64,000 nucleotides of DNA from Cheilinus undulatus (lineage: Eukaryota; Chordata; Actinopteri; Labriformes; Labridae): NCBI RefSeq assembly GCF_018320785.1, contig NC_054872.1:24324769-24388768 (forward strand), in the 5' to 3' direction. This document shows, one piece after another, positions 1 through 13,461 of the stretch. The position numbers and the translations under genes were made by a program. Numbering within the stretch: the stretch's first letter is position 1; each line of letters starts with the position of its first letter. Below the pieces are notes generated by a model. That model was not told the DNA's origin and searched no databases. It saw only the letters and a program-made list of their open reading frames with translations.

Positions 1-27
1 ACAGAGCTTGAGCACTTTGCAGGGAAG

Positions 28-322
28 AATGGAGTAAAACTGTAGTGTCCAGATGTCCAAGCCTGATGGAGACCGATCCACACAGACTCAGTGCTTAGAT
101 TGCAGCCAAAGGTGAATCTAATACACACTGACTTAAAGGGGGTCACTTATTTTACCCTACAAATTTGTATTTAATTGGCAATACTTTGTAGAACTCTGTT
201 ATCACCTTGACATTAAAGAGGGTTTTAATAAATAAATAAATAAATAAATAAAGGTTATATCGGCCATAATTGATTTCTAAAATCAATAAAAGGGGGTGAA
301 TACTTTCATAGGCACTGTACAT
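28..322 (+). mobile_element. Tc1/mariner-type remnant, 3' end only
   Basis: The sequence ends with the 3' signature of a common fish Tc1-like element: TTGACATTAAAGAGG, an AAAT microsatellite (225-252), AAAATCAATAAAAGGGGG and TTTCATAGGCACTGTAC. The same signature recurs at 1160-1242 and 27420-27505. No transposase frame survives. Confidence 0.55.
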
Positions 323-959
323 AGATTTACAGTCTTTAAAGCTTCTTTTTTCACCATGATCAGAGCCAGACTCCATCTTGGAAAGGCACATTTAAGCAGC
401 TGTTTAAGCTGTTGTAATGATGAAATGTAGGTTGTTGCAGTACTGGACTTCAGAGAACCTGAGTCGATCCATTCCGGTGTATAGCTGTCTTAAAGTCCCA
501 GACAGATTGACACAGATGCTCTGGAACACCCACTCAATGTTGATGTTATTCACAGACATCAAACTCTGAGAGGATTTATCATGCGTTTACCAGATTGCTG
601 TGGTGCACATTAATTGTAAACACTGACACCGCTCTGACATATGGGGGAGGAGGTGTTGTTTGGGTAGTGAGCGTGTGGGTCCAAAACGCTCTGCTCTTTA
701 AATGTCAGATCAAAATTTTGATGATGACTAGGACTCAAAAAGGAGCTGTTGTCTGTCACATTGATAAATCCGATTTTTGAAAAATGAAAATCCTGTATTT
801 CTTCTTTTGAACTGAAATAATACCAAAAGTTAAAACTACTGTCAGACACTTGATTTATGATAGTTTTGATGAGCCATGTAAACAACATAATATGTATTTT
901 ATTTATACACCTTCATGTGTATGTGTGTACCATGTGGCACTAATTTTTACCTGACAATG

Positions 960-1242
960 ATTCAGAGGTAGAGAGATGAGACCTCCAGCACCAATTGGCT
1001 ATAGACCTCCGCTGAATTAGTCAGTCACTTTAAAGGGAGTGAATAATTATGCAAGTCGATTATTTTACATCACATATTTCTATTAAATTTCCATTATTCT
1101 GTAGAGATATGTTTTCACTTTGACAATTAAGAGGTTTATTTGGGGGAAAATGTGAAAAAGCCAAATTACACTGACCATGATTGATTTATAAAATCAATAA
1201 AAGGGTAAAACATCCAGGGTTAAAACTTTTTATAGGCACTGT
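960..1242 (+). mobile_element. Tc1/mariner-type remnant, second 3' end
   Basis: Parallel to the copy at 28-322: GTAGAGATATGTTTTCAC, AAAAAGCCAAATTACACTG, AAAATCAATAAAAGGG and TTTTTATAGGCACTGTA in the same order. Diverged and non-coding. Confidence 0.55.
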
Positions 1243-2884
1243 ATAATTAAAGCAATGAAAAAAAAAATTAAGAACTACTTTTATGGCCGATAATTGTTTA
1301 ACCAAGATTATCTGGTTTTCATGATCATGGGAGGTCGAAATTGTGATTGAAATTGAATTTGATTAACTGCCAAGCAATACTGCCACCATAAATTATGAAA
1401 TAAAATACACACAAACACAGAAAATAAAGACTTTGAGAATCAAATGTTTTGTATGAGATAAGTTTAAGTAAGATGAAAGATGGTCAGGAGAAAAAGTCGG
1501 AATTGGTGTCCACATGTCAGACCAGGAAAACACTAAAATCAGCTGTCAGCTGAAGACATTTTTATCCCTGCATCTCTGGAGAGAAGTTGGGAGAAATCCT
1601 CAAGAAACACTGTGTCTATTTCTGTGCATGTGCACATTAAAGCAAGAGTGTGTCTTCCATCAGCCAAATTACAGAAAGGTGTACCTGCTCATTACCTGAA
1701 GATGAGTCACTTTGTAAATTACAGAGCAGCCAAATGTCCCAGGTGTAGCGACAACCCTCCTTCTTTCCTTTCCTTCACTGCACACACCCATCTGCATATG
1801 CACTAACGCAAACACACAAATGGATGCAAACACACACTCCTTCTAAAGAGCAAATAAGACGCACAGATTTAGTTCCAGGTGTGACGTTTGCACTCTGCAC
1901 TGTTGTGGCCACTGAAACTTAGTTACTATAATCAACTTAATCTGGAGAGCGGGAACTGGCTAATGAAGTTAACGTCTCCCATCGCCCCCGGCTGGGAAAT
2001 TATGTCTCAGTTGGGGGGCCTTTTAACCTCTAAATGCTCGTACGCTCTCCCTCCTCAGCCTTCTGGAAACTCACACCTTCACACTCAGACTTAATGAGAG
2101 CCCGGGGAAGTGGGCTGACACTCACTCTCTGCAGGACAGGTCTGCTTTGAGCCAGCACTCAACCCTTCCTGGAATACTGAACTCTTCCGGAAACACTGCA
2201 GATGCAGGAAAGCCCCCCGAGGCTGAGAGGACAAGGATGAAGACAGAGAGGAAACAGGGAGACAGAGAAACACACAGATGGAATGATGGAGCAGTGACAG
2301 AAGAGAAACTATGAACAGAAAAGCGCCTTGACAGGGATGGATATGATGTCTTATTTTACTTCATGTACTGACATGAATCATAAGACCAGCTGCACACGGG
2401 GGACCACTGGAGAGTGGGCCATAGCTGCTTGCAAGAGGAATAACATTTTCTCTTATTCATGAAAAAGAGCTTGGGCTGAATCTGAAGAAAAGTAGGAAAA
2501 TAAGTTTATGCCAGAGATTTGTTTTTAAAGTGTGGGGAAAGTGGACTTTGGGAGAGTTAGAGAAAAATAAACCAGAGTAATATCTGTAAACATATCATTG
2601 GCTAACTTTTGTGATATTGGAGGCAAAATGACTCAATTTTAGTTACTACAGATACACAGATTCTGGAGTGAGCAGAAAAATGGTTTATTGCTTTAAGTAG
2701 TATGTGGAATCCAAGTTCTCCAGTAAGGCATGGTCACTGTGCATCGCTTAAGTACAAGTGGCAAATTCTCAAAGCATTTCAAGGCACATATACACACCTG
2801 TAAGGTCTCACCTTCAATTTAAATGCTGCAGAAATATAAAAGGGTGGAGGCAAAGTGATTCCAGCTTAGCCTGCATCAGAGATA
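1243..2884. other. Non-coding, no gene recognised
   Basis: Open frames here are short and lack splice-supported homology. No repeat was recognised. Confidence 0.4.
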
Positions 2885-3915
2885 GTGGTGTGACAAAGGT
2901 GTAACAGAGGCATAAGAGATGCAAACAGGATGTAACAGAGAGGCAACAGAAGTTTAACCGAGGTGTAACAGGTTTAAATGAAGTATAACAGAGGCATAAC
3001 AGGTGAAACAGAGGTTAAACATAGGTGTAACAGCAGTGTAACAGAGGAGTAACAGAAGTATAACAGAAGTGTAACAGACATGTAAAAGAGACACAACAGA
3101 GGTGTAACAGAGGTGCAACAGAAGTGTTACAGAGATGTAACAGTGGTGTAACAGAAGTGTAACAGAGGTGTAACAGAGGTCCTACAGAAGTGCAAAAGAG
3201 GCATAACAGAGGCTTAGAAGAAGTTTAACAGAGGCGTAACAGGTTTAAATGAGGTTTAAATGTTTAATAGAGTCATAACAGGTGTAACAGAAGTGTAACA
3301 GGTGTAACAGAGGTGCAACAGAGGTGTATCCAAGATGTAACAGGTTTAAATGAAGTGTAACAAAGGCATAACAGGTGAAACAGAGGTTTAACATAAGTGT
3401 AACAGAGGCGTAACAGGTGTAACAGAGGTGTAAAATAGGGTTTAACAGTAGTTTAACAGAAGTGTAACAGAAGTGTAACAGAGGTGTAACAAGTTTAACA
3501 GAGGTGTAACAGGGGTTTACTAGTAGTGTAACTGAAGTGTCACAGAAGTGTAACAGAGGTGTAACAAGTATAACACAGGTGTAACAGAGGTTTAATAGTA
3601 GTGCAACAGAAGTGTAACAGGAGTGTAACAGAGACATAAAAAGTGTAACAGAGGTGTAATAGTAGTGTAAACGAAGTGTACCAGAGGTGTAACAAGTGTA
3701 ACAGAGTTGTAACAGAGGTTTAAAAGAGATGCAACAGAAGAGTAACAGAAGTGTAACAGAAGCATAATAGGAGTGTAACAGAGGTATCACAGAGGCGTAA
3801 CTGAGGCCTTACAGGAGTGTAACAGAATTGTTACAGTGGTGTAACAGAGTTGCAACAGAGGTTAGATAAGGTGCAACAGATACATAAAAGTGTATCAGAG
3901 GTGTGATAGAGGCTT
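2885..3915. repeat. Degenerate 11-bp tandem satellite (GTGTAACAGAG family)
   Basis: About 1 kb of variants of GTGTAACAGAG, with GTGTAACAGAA, GCATAACAGAG, TTTAACAGAG and similar forms interspersed. Because 11 is not a multiple of three, three units make an 11-residue repeat. The minus strand stays open for 181 codons (3790-3245) with an LLHLCYTSVTL-like period; this is not a real protein. Confidence 0.9.
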
Positions 3916-4872
3916 AATGTTATGTTCACACCAGATGCAAGTAAAATAACAGTCAATTACATATAAAGTTCATATAAAGACATAAGCAGACACAAGTTTG
4001 CCTTTGGCAGTGCAAACTCCAGCGAAATTGGCAAGAATTGCATAAATTGAGTAAATGAGGTGGATTTGTGCCATATTAAATATGACATTGCTTATTCCCA
4101 GGAGCTGACAAATCTGAACTCAAGCGAACCACTTGCACTGCAATGGCCAATCAGACTGGATTTATTCCAGTGATGTAGTTTACATTTGCTATTGGAGGAT
4201 TGCAGAAAGACCAGTCTGGGTGGATCATTCAACCAGAAAATGGAGGGAAAACTTGTGGCGTCTGTCTGTGGCTACAACACACCATGCTTTTTCTGGATTA
4301 AAAAGGAAGAAAGTAAGTGAGGAGGCCTTGATGTCTATAGCAATGTCAAGGCTGCCCATTAGGGGGGATAAATGGGAGAGTTTTCTGGGGCCCAGCCAAA
4401 TTGGGAGCCCATGGAGGTCAGCAAAAACATGCTCCATTGTAAAGATGTGACAACCATAATTCATTACTAACCTGAATAATAACAGCTCTCGTCAAAGCAC
4501 AAAAAAATGATTTGATTTATTCATGCTGCAATACACAAATACAGCCTTTTTCAATGCACAAACAAAAAATTTCAACATCAGAACCCAATAAAGGTTTGAC
4601 ACTTTTTAGCTCCAAAATAAGTAAAGTGTTAGCCAGGATAAATGCTAGCACCAATGCTACTGATCCATTATATACGCATCAACATCATCAATACATCACA
4701 ACAGGGGCCAGAGAATACTGTGGGAATGCCCGACAGCCTCACTCCCCTATCTGTGGATTTCTCTTTAAAGGTGCAATGCAGACTGAAATCTCTTGTGGCT
4801 CATATAATCACTACTACCAAATACTTCATACATCTCATCTTTAAAAATGGAAACATCCCTTTAACGTTTTAA
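3916..4872. other. Unassigned, possibly DNA-transposon derived
   Basis: The phrase TGTTCACACCAGATGCAAG near 3922 resembles ends of PIF/Harbinger-type non-autonomous elements in fish, but a matching second end was not found. Open frames show no domain. Confidence 0.25.
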
Positions 4873-6835
4873 TTGCTCTCTCCAGAGCAAAGTCCAGCTA
4901 CTACTCATCCCTCATCAGTGACCAGCAAAACCATCCCCAGATGCTCTTCTCCACAATAAATCGCCTTCTCCGCCCCATTGACAACCTTCATTCCCCAGCC
5001 AACTTCGACCGCTGCACTAGGCACCTGCAGTTTTTCCAGGATAAAGTAGCCTCCATCCAGCAGCAACTTTCATCTGGACCTCCACCTCAGGATTTCACTT
5101 CACATCAGGACACCGCTCCTCTGCCTCACTGCCGTCTTTCCTGCTTCACACCCGTGGACACTCTCCAAGTGGCTGAATGGGTCAAGAAGGCCAAGGCATC
5201 CACCTGCTCCCTCGACCCCATGCCCACACCACTGGTGAAAGCATCTCTGTCTGTTCTGTGCCCCATCATGGTAGACATCATCAATACCTCATTATCATCT
5301 GGAATTGTCCCCTCATCCTTCAAAACTGCCTCAGTAACCCCCATCATCAAGAAGCCTGGGTCAGACCCGGAGGACCTCTCCAACTATCGACCGATCTCCA
5401 ACCTTCCCTTCATCAGCAAAATTCTCAAAAAAGCAGTCGCTGCCCAACTCCAGCAACACATGTCCAACCATGAGCTCCATGAACCTCTTCAATCAGGATT
5501 TCGCACTCACCACAGCACTGAGACCGCCCTTATCAAAATAACCAATGACCTCCTCACAGCTGCAGATTCTGGACACATCAGCCTCCTCATTCTCCTTGAC
5601 CTAACCGCTGCCTTCGACACAATATCCCACACCGTCCTCCTTGACCGCCTGTCTCACCATCTTGGCATCACTGATACAGCTCTCTCCTGGTTTCACTCAT
5701 ATCTCTCACAAAGAAAACAGTTTGTTACCATCGGCACCTCTCACTCATCCCCCGCCCCAGTTAACCAGAGCGTGCCTCAAGGCTCTGTTCTTGGACCTCT
5801 CCTTTTCACCATCTACATGCTTCCCCTTGGACAGATTATTCACAAACACGGTCTCAGCTTTCACTCTTATGCAGATGACACCCAACTCTATCTCAGCACC
5901 AAACCATCCACTCAGCTCCCTCCCCACTCCCTGGTAAACTGCCTTCACGACATCAAAGCCTGGATGACCTCTAACCAACTCAAACTCAACAGCAATAAAA
6001 CAGAGCTCATGGTGGTGGCCCCCAAAGCGCTGCTGCAGAAGGTTGGAGATCTCATGCTCGATGTGGACAGGACCTCCATCTGTCCATCCTCCGAGGTCCG
6101 AAACCTGGGCGTCATCCTGGACTCCACCCTCTCCTTCCAGTCCCACATAAAGTCTGTCACCAAATCTGCCTTCTATCATCTCAAGAACATCTCCAGACTC
6201 CGACCATCACTCCCTGATTCTGTGGCTGAAACACTCATTCATGCTTTCATAACCTCCCGCCTGGACTACTGTAATGGAGTCCTGTCTGGAGTTCCCAGCA
6301 AAACCCTGGACAGGCTTCAGTACGTCCAAAACTCTGCAGCTAGAGCTCTCACCCGCACTAGACCCTGGCAACACATCACTCCGACCCTCATCCACCTCCA
6401 CTGGCTCCCTATCAAGTCCCGTATTAACTACAAAGTCCTCCTCCTCACATACAAATCTCTCCATGCTCTGGCTCCCCAGTACCTTTCTGATCTCCTCCAT
6501 CCATACACACCATCCCGCAACCTTCGATCTTCAGACACCAGCCTACTTTCCATGCCCAAAACCAAACTCCGAACCTATGGAGACAGAGCCTTCAGTGCTG
6601 CAGCTCCCACCCTCTGGAACACTCTTCCTGCAGACATTCGTAGCGCTCCATCTCTGGACATTTTCAAAAAACGTCTCAAGCACCACCTGTTCACCACAGC
6701 CTACAGTCTTCACTAAACCACCCCTTACACTCATCCTACCCCTCACATAGTTTGTCCATGTCTATGTGTTCCTGCAAAGCGTCCTTGGGTTTCTTGAAAG
6801 GCGCTATATAAATTCAATATATTATTATTATTAAT
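4873..6835 (+). mobile_element. L2-clade LINE, 5'-truncated
   Basis: The reverse transcriptase region is followed by the L2-type 3' end GAAAGGCGCTATATAAATTC at about 6796-6815 and a short ATT-repeat tail at 6819-6833. Homology to the ORF starts near 4873 without the endonuclease domain, as in typical 5'-truncated insertions. Confidence 0.88.
4941..6716 (+). pseudogene. L2 LINE reverse transcriptase ORF (5'-truncated, otherwise open)
   Basis: An uninterrupted frame of 591 codons; the frame is open upstream to about 4873 (SYYSSLISDQ). RT motifs in order are DLSNYRPISNLPFISKIL, LLILLDLTAAFDTISH, VPQGSVLGPLLF and YADDTQLY, with the catalytic YADD at residues 310-313 (5868-5879). The C-terminal part has GVPSKTLDRLQ, HWLPIKSRI and APTLWNTLP. 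It lacks the apurinic endonuclease needed for mobility. The absence of stops or frameshifts suggests a fairly young copy. It is not a host gene. Confidence 0.85.
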
Positions 6836-9800
6836 TATGCTAAGTTAAAGAAGCTTACAATGTAAGTGTGAATGTGAGAGACACATGGGCACAGTGACCT
6901 CATCCATGGATTTCTGAAGGAAACTTTTGAAGCCCATCAAGAGCGTGTACCATATTGGAAATGCTCTCTTTAACTAATTTTCTGTCTTAATAGACAGCTC
7001 CTATCCCCCATAAAATCAAAACCAAAGAGTTATACAAGAATTGACCCCCTGCACAGTGTGTAACAATTAAGAAGCCATTCAATCAAATCTATTTTTGACT
7101 GAGGTGTTTATGAATAATGTGTAGGTCGTTTAAAATTCATAAATCAATAAAACAGCAGTATTAAAAAGAGTGTTAGAACACCTTTTCCTGTTGTGGGGAG
7201 GGAAGCATCTGTTTTTCTGTTCTTTAAAGAATCAGCACTATAAAAAAGCCACTATTCCATGCACAGATCAAGGCCTCTCTAAAATACTTCCGTACTTGGC
7301 TGAGGATGGAGAGCAGCAGCAGACAACAGCTGTGAAAAAGCAGATGCTTCCAATGTTTTTCTGCCTGTAATTCAGACTCTACATTTTCTGCTGCTGCTTA
7401 ACAGTGAAAGCCTTCAAGAAAAACAAACAGATGCAACCCCAGCAAGTGTTTAACTACACTAAGTAAAAATTAGCAGGAAAATTAAGTGCTTCTTAAAACA
7501 AGGAAAACCACAGGCAAGCACAACTTTTATAAAACATCAAAGTGGGGGATTTTATCTGCAGGATGTGGTATGTTTTCTCCAGCTGTATAATTGCTCAGAC
7601 TGTTGAGCTTCTAAAATCATCTGGAAAATACATCTCATCAAATATCTGACCTATACTGGGAAAAGCTGCTAGATTAAAATCAATCTAAAACAACTTTCAA
7701 AATGTAAAACCCCCAGAAACTGTCCACTAACTTGTAGTTACTGACAGGATGGGATTCATTTAACATTGTATCCTAAGTGGCTAAACAGCTCATTGAAATC
7801 TCAGCTAAGTGCTCCAACATATAGCAGCTATAGAAAAATCTTCCTGCTATGGTCTGACAGGCAGGCAGGCCTTCCTTAAATCCCTCAGCATGGGTTTGTG
7901 GTGCCACAGGGACTCACTGGACTGGGATAAATCCTCAGTTCTATGGCCTGAGCACAGAATGAGCCCGTTTCCCCAGGAGCACATGAGCCTAACCAAGCCA
8001 ACAGACTGCCAGTGAAGCGAGGAACCCTCCTCTGAGAGGTAAAACCTAGTTAATTCATCTGCTATAATGACAATCTGAGCCATCATTGCATCTCCACATC
8101 CCTATCCAGAGATGTCTCCTGCTTTCACCCCGATCCCCGCTCTTTCTCTTGGCTCGGAGAGAGGAATTAAGAAGTCAAGTTGGACTTTTCCCCCTTCACT
8201 TTTTCCAGTAAGGAGTGAGTAAAAGCCAAGTTAGCCAGACAAACACATTCCTGTCTGCCTCTTGTTCTGGCAGCGCTACCTCAGACATGACTGAGTTCCC
8301 CCCTCCATGCTGCGCGCTCCCTCTGATGGGATTAGCTCTTAAAGACTGCAGAAAACAATTCCCTGCTCCCTCTCAACAAGGTCAAAAACAAAGCAATGCT
8401 GTGTCACGCCATGCGCTGATAACTGTGCCAACCCTCCACCTGCACGAAGGTTTTCAGATACAATAGAAGAGCTGATACCAGGAATAGAAACACAGGTTTG
8501 TTGTAAATAAGGGTGATGGGATGAATTAGCAGGGCCATTTAATGTAACCTTTGGGTGTTTGGATAAAACCCTTTCTTACACTGTTTTCTTTAACAGCGGT
8601 CTGCTTCCACGTCCATTCGAAAGGGCAACAAATGACCTCATTTGTGGCATAAAGGGTTCACTAGGCTGGACTGAGAAGAGAGCAGCTATCTCCTCATCTT
8701 GTGTTCCATACGCTAAACACAGGCTACTCGTTTCAGCCGCCATGCTTCCCAAAGCAGGAGCAGGGCGAGGGCCCGAGGGTATCAGGCTTTTAGTTCTGCC
8801 TTGCAGCCCATTCACTCCCTTAATGAGAACATTAATTATATTCCAGCAAAAATATCTCAAAAACAGCAGAGTGAATGTGCATTAACAAGAGAGATGAACA
8901 ATCTCCCATGTTTCTTTTTAAAGGTGCTGGTGTAGGCAAACGCGTCTGAACAGTGCTAAAATGCCTCAGGGAAGTGTACAGCAAAATATTACCGTTTTCT
9001 AATTAGGGTTGAGACAAATTCTAAAAAAGTTGAATGTGTGAGAGAGGGAGATAAAGAATGAAGGTGGAGTGCACACTGTGGGTAAACAAAGCTATCTTAA
9101 GCAAAGCCTATTAGCGAGGGATCTGAGCATCAACAGGCTTCTATTGTCAGTGCGCTCATTGTCACATGATACCGCGGCTAAGCAGAGTAATACCCATATT
9201 AACCACCGTTCTCCTGCTGTCTTTTCTCCTGTCCCCTGTGATCTGCCTACTTCCAGCAATAATCCCAGTCTAAGCTCATTCTTAATTACCCTGGCTGTCC
9301 TGACAGACAAAGGCCGGGGCATACCTGCTCCAGGGTCCTACACACATTGTTGTCCACCTTCTCAAAATGCCCCGATGGCTGTTTCTACAACAGTGCCATG
9401 CTTTTTGCACTTCTGCAGAGCAATCTATTTATCATAACAAGAACATGTCCTTAGCAATATATGCTAATTTTTTCATTAGCATTTTTCCACCACGAAATAA
9501 AAAAAGCAAAGCTCTGTAATTATCCACATAGTTGTGATTTATGGAGGTTCACAATAGCCAGTGGAGTTCAGCAAATATTTACATATAATCAGGTGGGAAC
9601 AATCACCAATCTGGCCCTTACAATCACACTCACCAGCGTGCATACAAACACCCACTCGTCACACGCAGTCGCACACAGAAGGGCCGAGCAATTATTCTAA
9701 TCTTCTGTTTGAGGTTCTGAATTAAGCTCATTGTTAATGACACCCCCGTGGGCTCTCTGGACATTCCTGCATATTTGTGGTTGTGTGCTAACAGAGACAC

Positions 9801-12336
9801 GCAAACGGTGCACTGCCTTTGGCTGCAGAGGGTCCACAGCTCCACGCTGTTTGAAAGTGGCATGAAAAGCTCTCTATGTACATTAGTCTTTTCAGGCAGC
9901 CCTCAAAAAGTTTGCTTTTCATATCAAAATGCCAAAAACAAAAGAAAAGTGCTTAAAAATCTCCTCTACTGGGTGTGCGCAGGCTCCCTCAGGGCAGCAG
10001 CTTTACAGTAGATCACATCACAATGGTGGTGTCAGCGATTTTGAAAAGCTCCCATTTCCCCCTGTGCACAATGTGAGAGCAGCGTTTTAGGAATCATCCA
10101 TGGGAGGCGCTTTCAAAAAGGTCAATTTTCACTGCCAGCTTAGCATGGATAGCAGGGCGAGACTGAGGCGCTTTCAAACACACGGTGTGGACACAGTCTT
10201 CGCCTGACTGTACCAGGAAACGAGGCCACGGGCCGTGTTTGTCGCCTTCTTCAATCCCCTTCATTTCTCTGGGGCATTCACCTCTTCCCTCTTCCAAGCA
10301 CAGGAACAAAACAAAGGTCTTTCTAACTGTTTGAAGAGCTGTATCTCTCAAGAAGCTGCTCTGCAATCAGCAGCACAGGAGGAACTGAGGGCACTGGGGG
10401 GGCTGTGAAGAACCAGAGTCTCTGGAAGAGAGGATTGTTGAGATTACCACACCTGACATACGGGTGAGAGGATCACCTTTCTTAGTATGTGGAAACAGAC
10501 CCTCACATCAAAGTACAGATATACAGTGAGACACAAAGGGCTGTCACAACACTTCCATATAATACTAGTAAAAATCTAACTATGATTAATCATGTTTTGT
10601 ACCATAGCAACAAAAATTGAAGTTTTAGACACCAAATATTCTGACTATTATTCCTCTCTTATAAATCTGTCCATGCAGGTAATGCCATCTTTGCTGATCT
10701 ATTGTTTAAAAAACAAACCGCATCAAAATGTCATTTTTTGACAACCTTATTGAGGCAGGATGAATTAGTCATATCTGTTTCCAAGCACAGATTTTCTCGG
10801 TCAAGAGCGCTCAATACACTAATGTCCCTGCAGATCTGACTCATGCACGGTCTAAATACACCAGGCATTGAATAGAGTTCATCTCTTTGCCCTCAGGCAA
10901 TTTTACCACCTTGTCCAAAGACATGGATAATAGGCACCGTTTTAAATAAATCAGCTGTTAATGAGTGACTTGAATCGTGCATACTGAATAAGGAAACACA
11001 AAGGAAGTGGTTATTAAAAAGAAGGCCAATGAAGGACTGTTTTTATGGAAACTGAAAATCCCTGTGATCGAGAGCTGAAAGAGAGGCCTGTTGTACAGTA
11101 GAAGTTTATTTGGTTGACATTTAAGAAACGATATGCAACTCTTCCACCTTAAAATTGCATTTTCAAAGCCAATTTCCCAGGACAGTATCATTTATTGGCA
11201 ATAATGGGTGTCTATTCTATTTCCACAGAGTGCCTGCTAACCTGCTTTCAGCACTATGTCACTTTGGCTGTTTTCAAGAGATGTGGCTTTACAGCACTGG
11301 TTCACACGCCAGCCTCCCGCTTAAAAGAAGCCAGTTAGCTCGTCTTAGACATTTGATAAGATGGCTGAGGCTAGCCAGAGGAAGAAATAGAGAGAATGGC
11401 CATGTAAGAAAAAACCTGGATAGATTTTACAAGTTAGTAAGAGCTTTGTGAAACAGAAGGCTACAAGTCTCACTACACCTGCTTTTTTACAAACAGGCAA
11501 CTCTAGGCTAAACAATCTGCAGTATACCTGTCCCTGTCTTCATTGTTATTCTGTATTGTTGTTCTCACTATGATTTCAATCAAGCTCCAAATACAGTTAG
11601 GATGTGCTTTGCAGATTATCAGAGCGCCTTTTTAGGCCAACTAAACCTGAGCCTGTAAGGGAATAAAAAGTGCACTGGTTGCCTCATAATGGTTTGAGCA
11701 AAGACGTTTAAGTGACGACTTCAACTGGAGGTCACCTTTGGAATCAAAAGGAGAGTTTCAAGAGGAAAAAGACAAAAAGTTGAATGTGACAGGCTATGTT
11801 TGAAAAATCAGAAGGTCTGCTTTTGTTGTGTCTCACATTCAACAGCTAAAACGGGGGCAAAGCATCAAGATTGAGTTCTCTTGACTTGAAATCAGCTGGC
11901 GGTCAAATGTGAGTGAGCTGATGTCACACCAGAGTACCAACCAATATTACGAACATGAAACTCATGAAAAACTAACAAGACCACTACAAAATAATGCTTC
12001 TAAATAAGATTAAGATTGGTGTCACAGCTCAACAAGTGATCATGCAAACTGGAGACTTTCAGGTGAGTATGTCTGCAGCTGCATTCATCAATATCTGATG
12101 AGAACATTTTGCCATTAAAATGAAAAACCTACCAAATAGACATTCGCAAAGGCTCTTTCTGTTTTTATCAACTGCTGTAATGACAGCATCTACATACACT
12201 GTTGGCCAAAAGTCACCAGTTAGTACTATCACTAATTAAACCATAACACTAGGAGCGTCATGTCTATGCACAGAGGATGTTTGTAATTTAAATCCAACAT
12301 ATCAGTTGGTTGTATATGGGCTTAGCCCTCTGGAGG
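6836..12336. other. Non-coding DNA, probably intron 1 of the candidate phosphatase gene
   Basis: No gene, RNA gene or clear repeat was recognised. Open frames are short and without domains. The block around 10740-10960 is unusually rich in varied, non-repetitive sequence and may be a conserved non-coding element. Confidence 0.35.
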
Positions 12337-12364
12337 TACAGTTGCAAGAAAAAGTACGTGAACC

Positions 12365-13202
12365 TAGGGGTGTGCGGTATATGTGGTAGATGGTATAAAT
12401 GATATAAATTTGGGCTACGGTAGAGATTTGGACCCTACTGACCAATCGCAATAACGCTTGTTAATGACGTCATCATATCTGCCTCAGTGTGAGTTAGCAG
12501 GCAAAAACGTGTGTTTTTTCCTCTCAAAGTCTGATGGCTGTACCATTGTCTCTGTCAGCCTGCATGGGGCTAGTGTAGGCACTTAGCTTGTGTGCTGCTA
12601 AGTGCTGCTTTGGCTGGTCACAGAGGCCAGCGCTGTAGCGCTCCCTCAAACAACCATTTAAAAGTCTATTTTAACTTATGACTTCATTTTCTAAGTCCAC
12701 AGTGAGTCAAAGATCCAGGCTGCGAGGTCAGAAAAACTGCTGTAAACTAGCCGTATTCTCTGAACGGCAGCCATAGCTAAGCTAACTCAATGCTGAACAC
12801 AATACTTCCGTCAAGCTCTTCAAAATAAAAGTCCGCGGATGTTATTTTTCTGAAACACTTTTATTGTGAAGGCCTTCACTAGGAAATGTCTTCAAGTCAT
12901 TAGCAGCTTAACACACCTCATCAGGATAGAGATGAAATGTGAAACTTGGAGTGCAGTTAGACAGAAGTAAACCTAGAGAGACTTAAAAAAATACAACATG
13001 TTTTCTGTGTTTCTATACTAAGAGATAAATTCAGTATGCCATCAAAGGCTTGTTTTAAGGGAAAAGGGGGGTTAATAACACTTGAATTTGGATTAAAAAG
13101 CATTATCTCTTTTTAATTTTAAAATATCGTGATATAATACCATATTGTCAAAGGCAAGAAAAATACCGTGATATGAATTTTAGGCCATATCACTCAGGCC
13201 TA
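12365..13202. mobile_element. Non-autonomous hAT-like element nested in the Tc1 left arm
   Basis: Ends are TAGGGGTGTG (left) and CTCAGGCCTA (right, imperfect inverted repeat). Flanking 8-bp direct repeats CGTGAACC (12357-12364) and CATGAACC (13203-13210) differ at one CpG-type site. They restore a continuous Tc1 inverted repeat if the insert is removed. The right arm has the ATATCGTGATATAATACC-type motif of fish hAT elements. No ORF. Confidence 0.82.
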
Positions 13203-13461
13203 CATGAACCCTTTGGGATTTCTTGGATTTTTGCATAAACTGGTCAAAAAATGACCAATATTCACAGTGCAGGGTGGACAAAGTATGTGAACCCCTAGGC
13301 TAATGACTTCTCCAAGAGCTAATTGGAGCCAGGAGTCAGACAACCTGGAGTCCAGTCAATGTGATGAGATTGAATGTGTTGGTTAAAGCTGCCCTGCCCT
13401 ATGAAAAACACACACCAGTTTTGAATTTGCTGTTCTCAAGAAGCATTGCCTGATGTGATCC

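Noticed and set aside
3245..3790. 181-codon minus-strand frame
   Set aside because: It is produced entirely by the 11-bp satellite; the peptide is an 11-residue periodic string with no start context or domain.
5745..6179. 144-codon minus-strand frame
   Set aside because: Shadow of the L2 reverse transcriptase frame.
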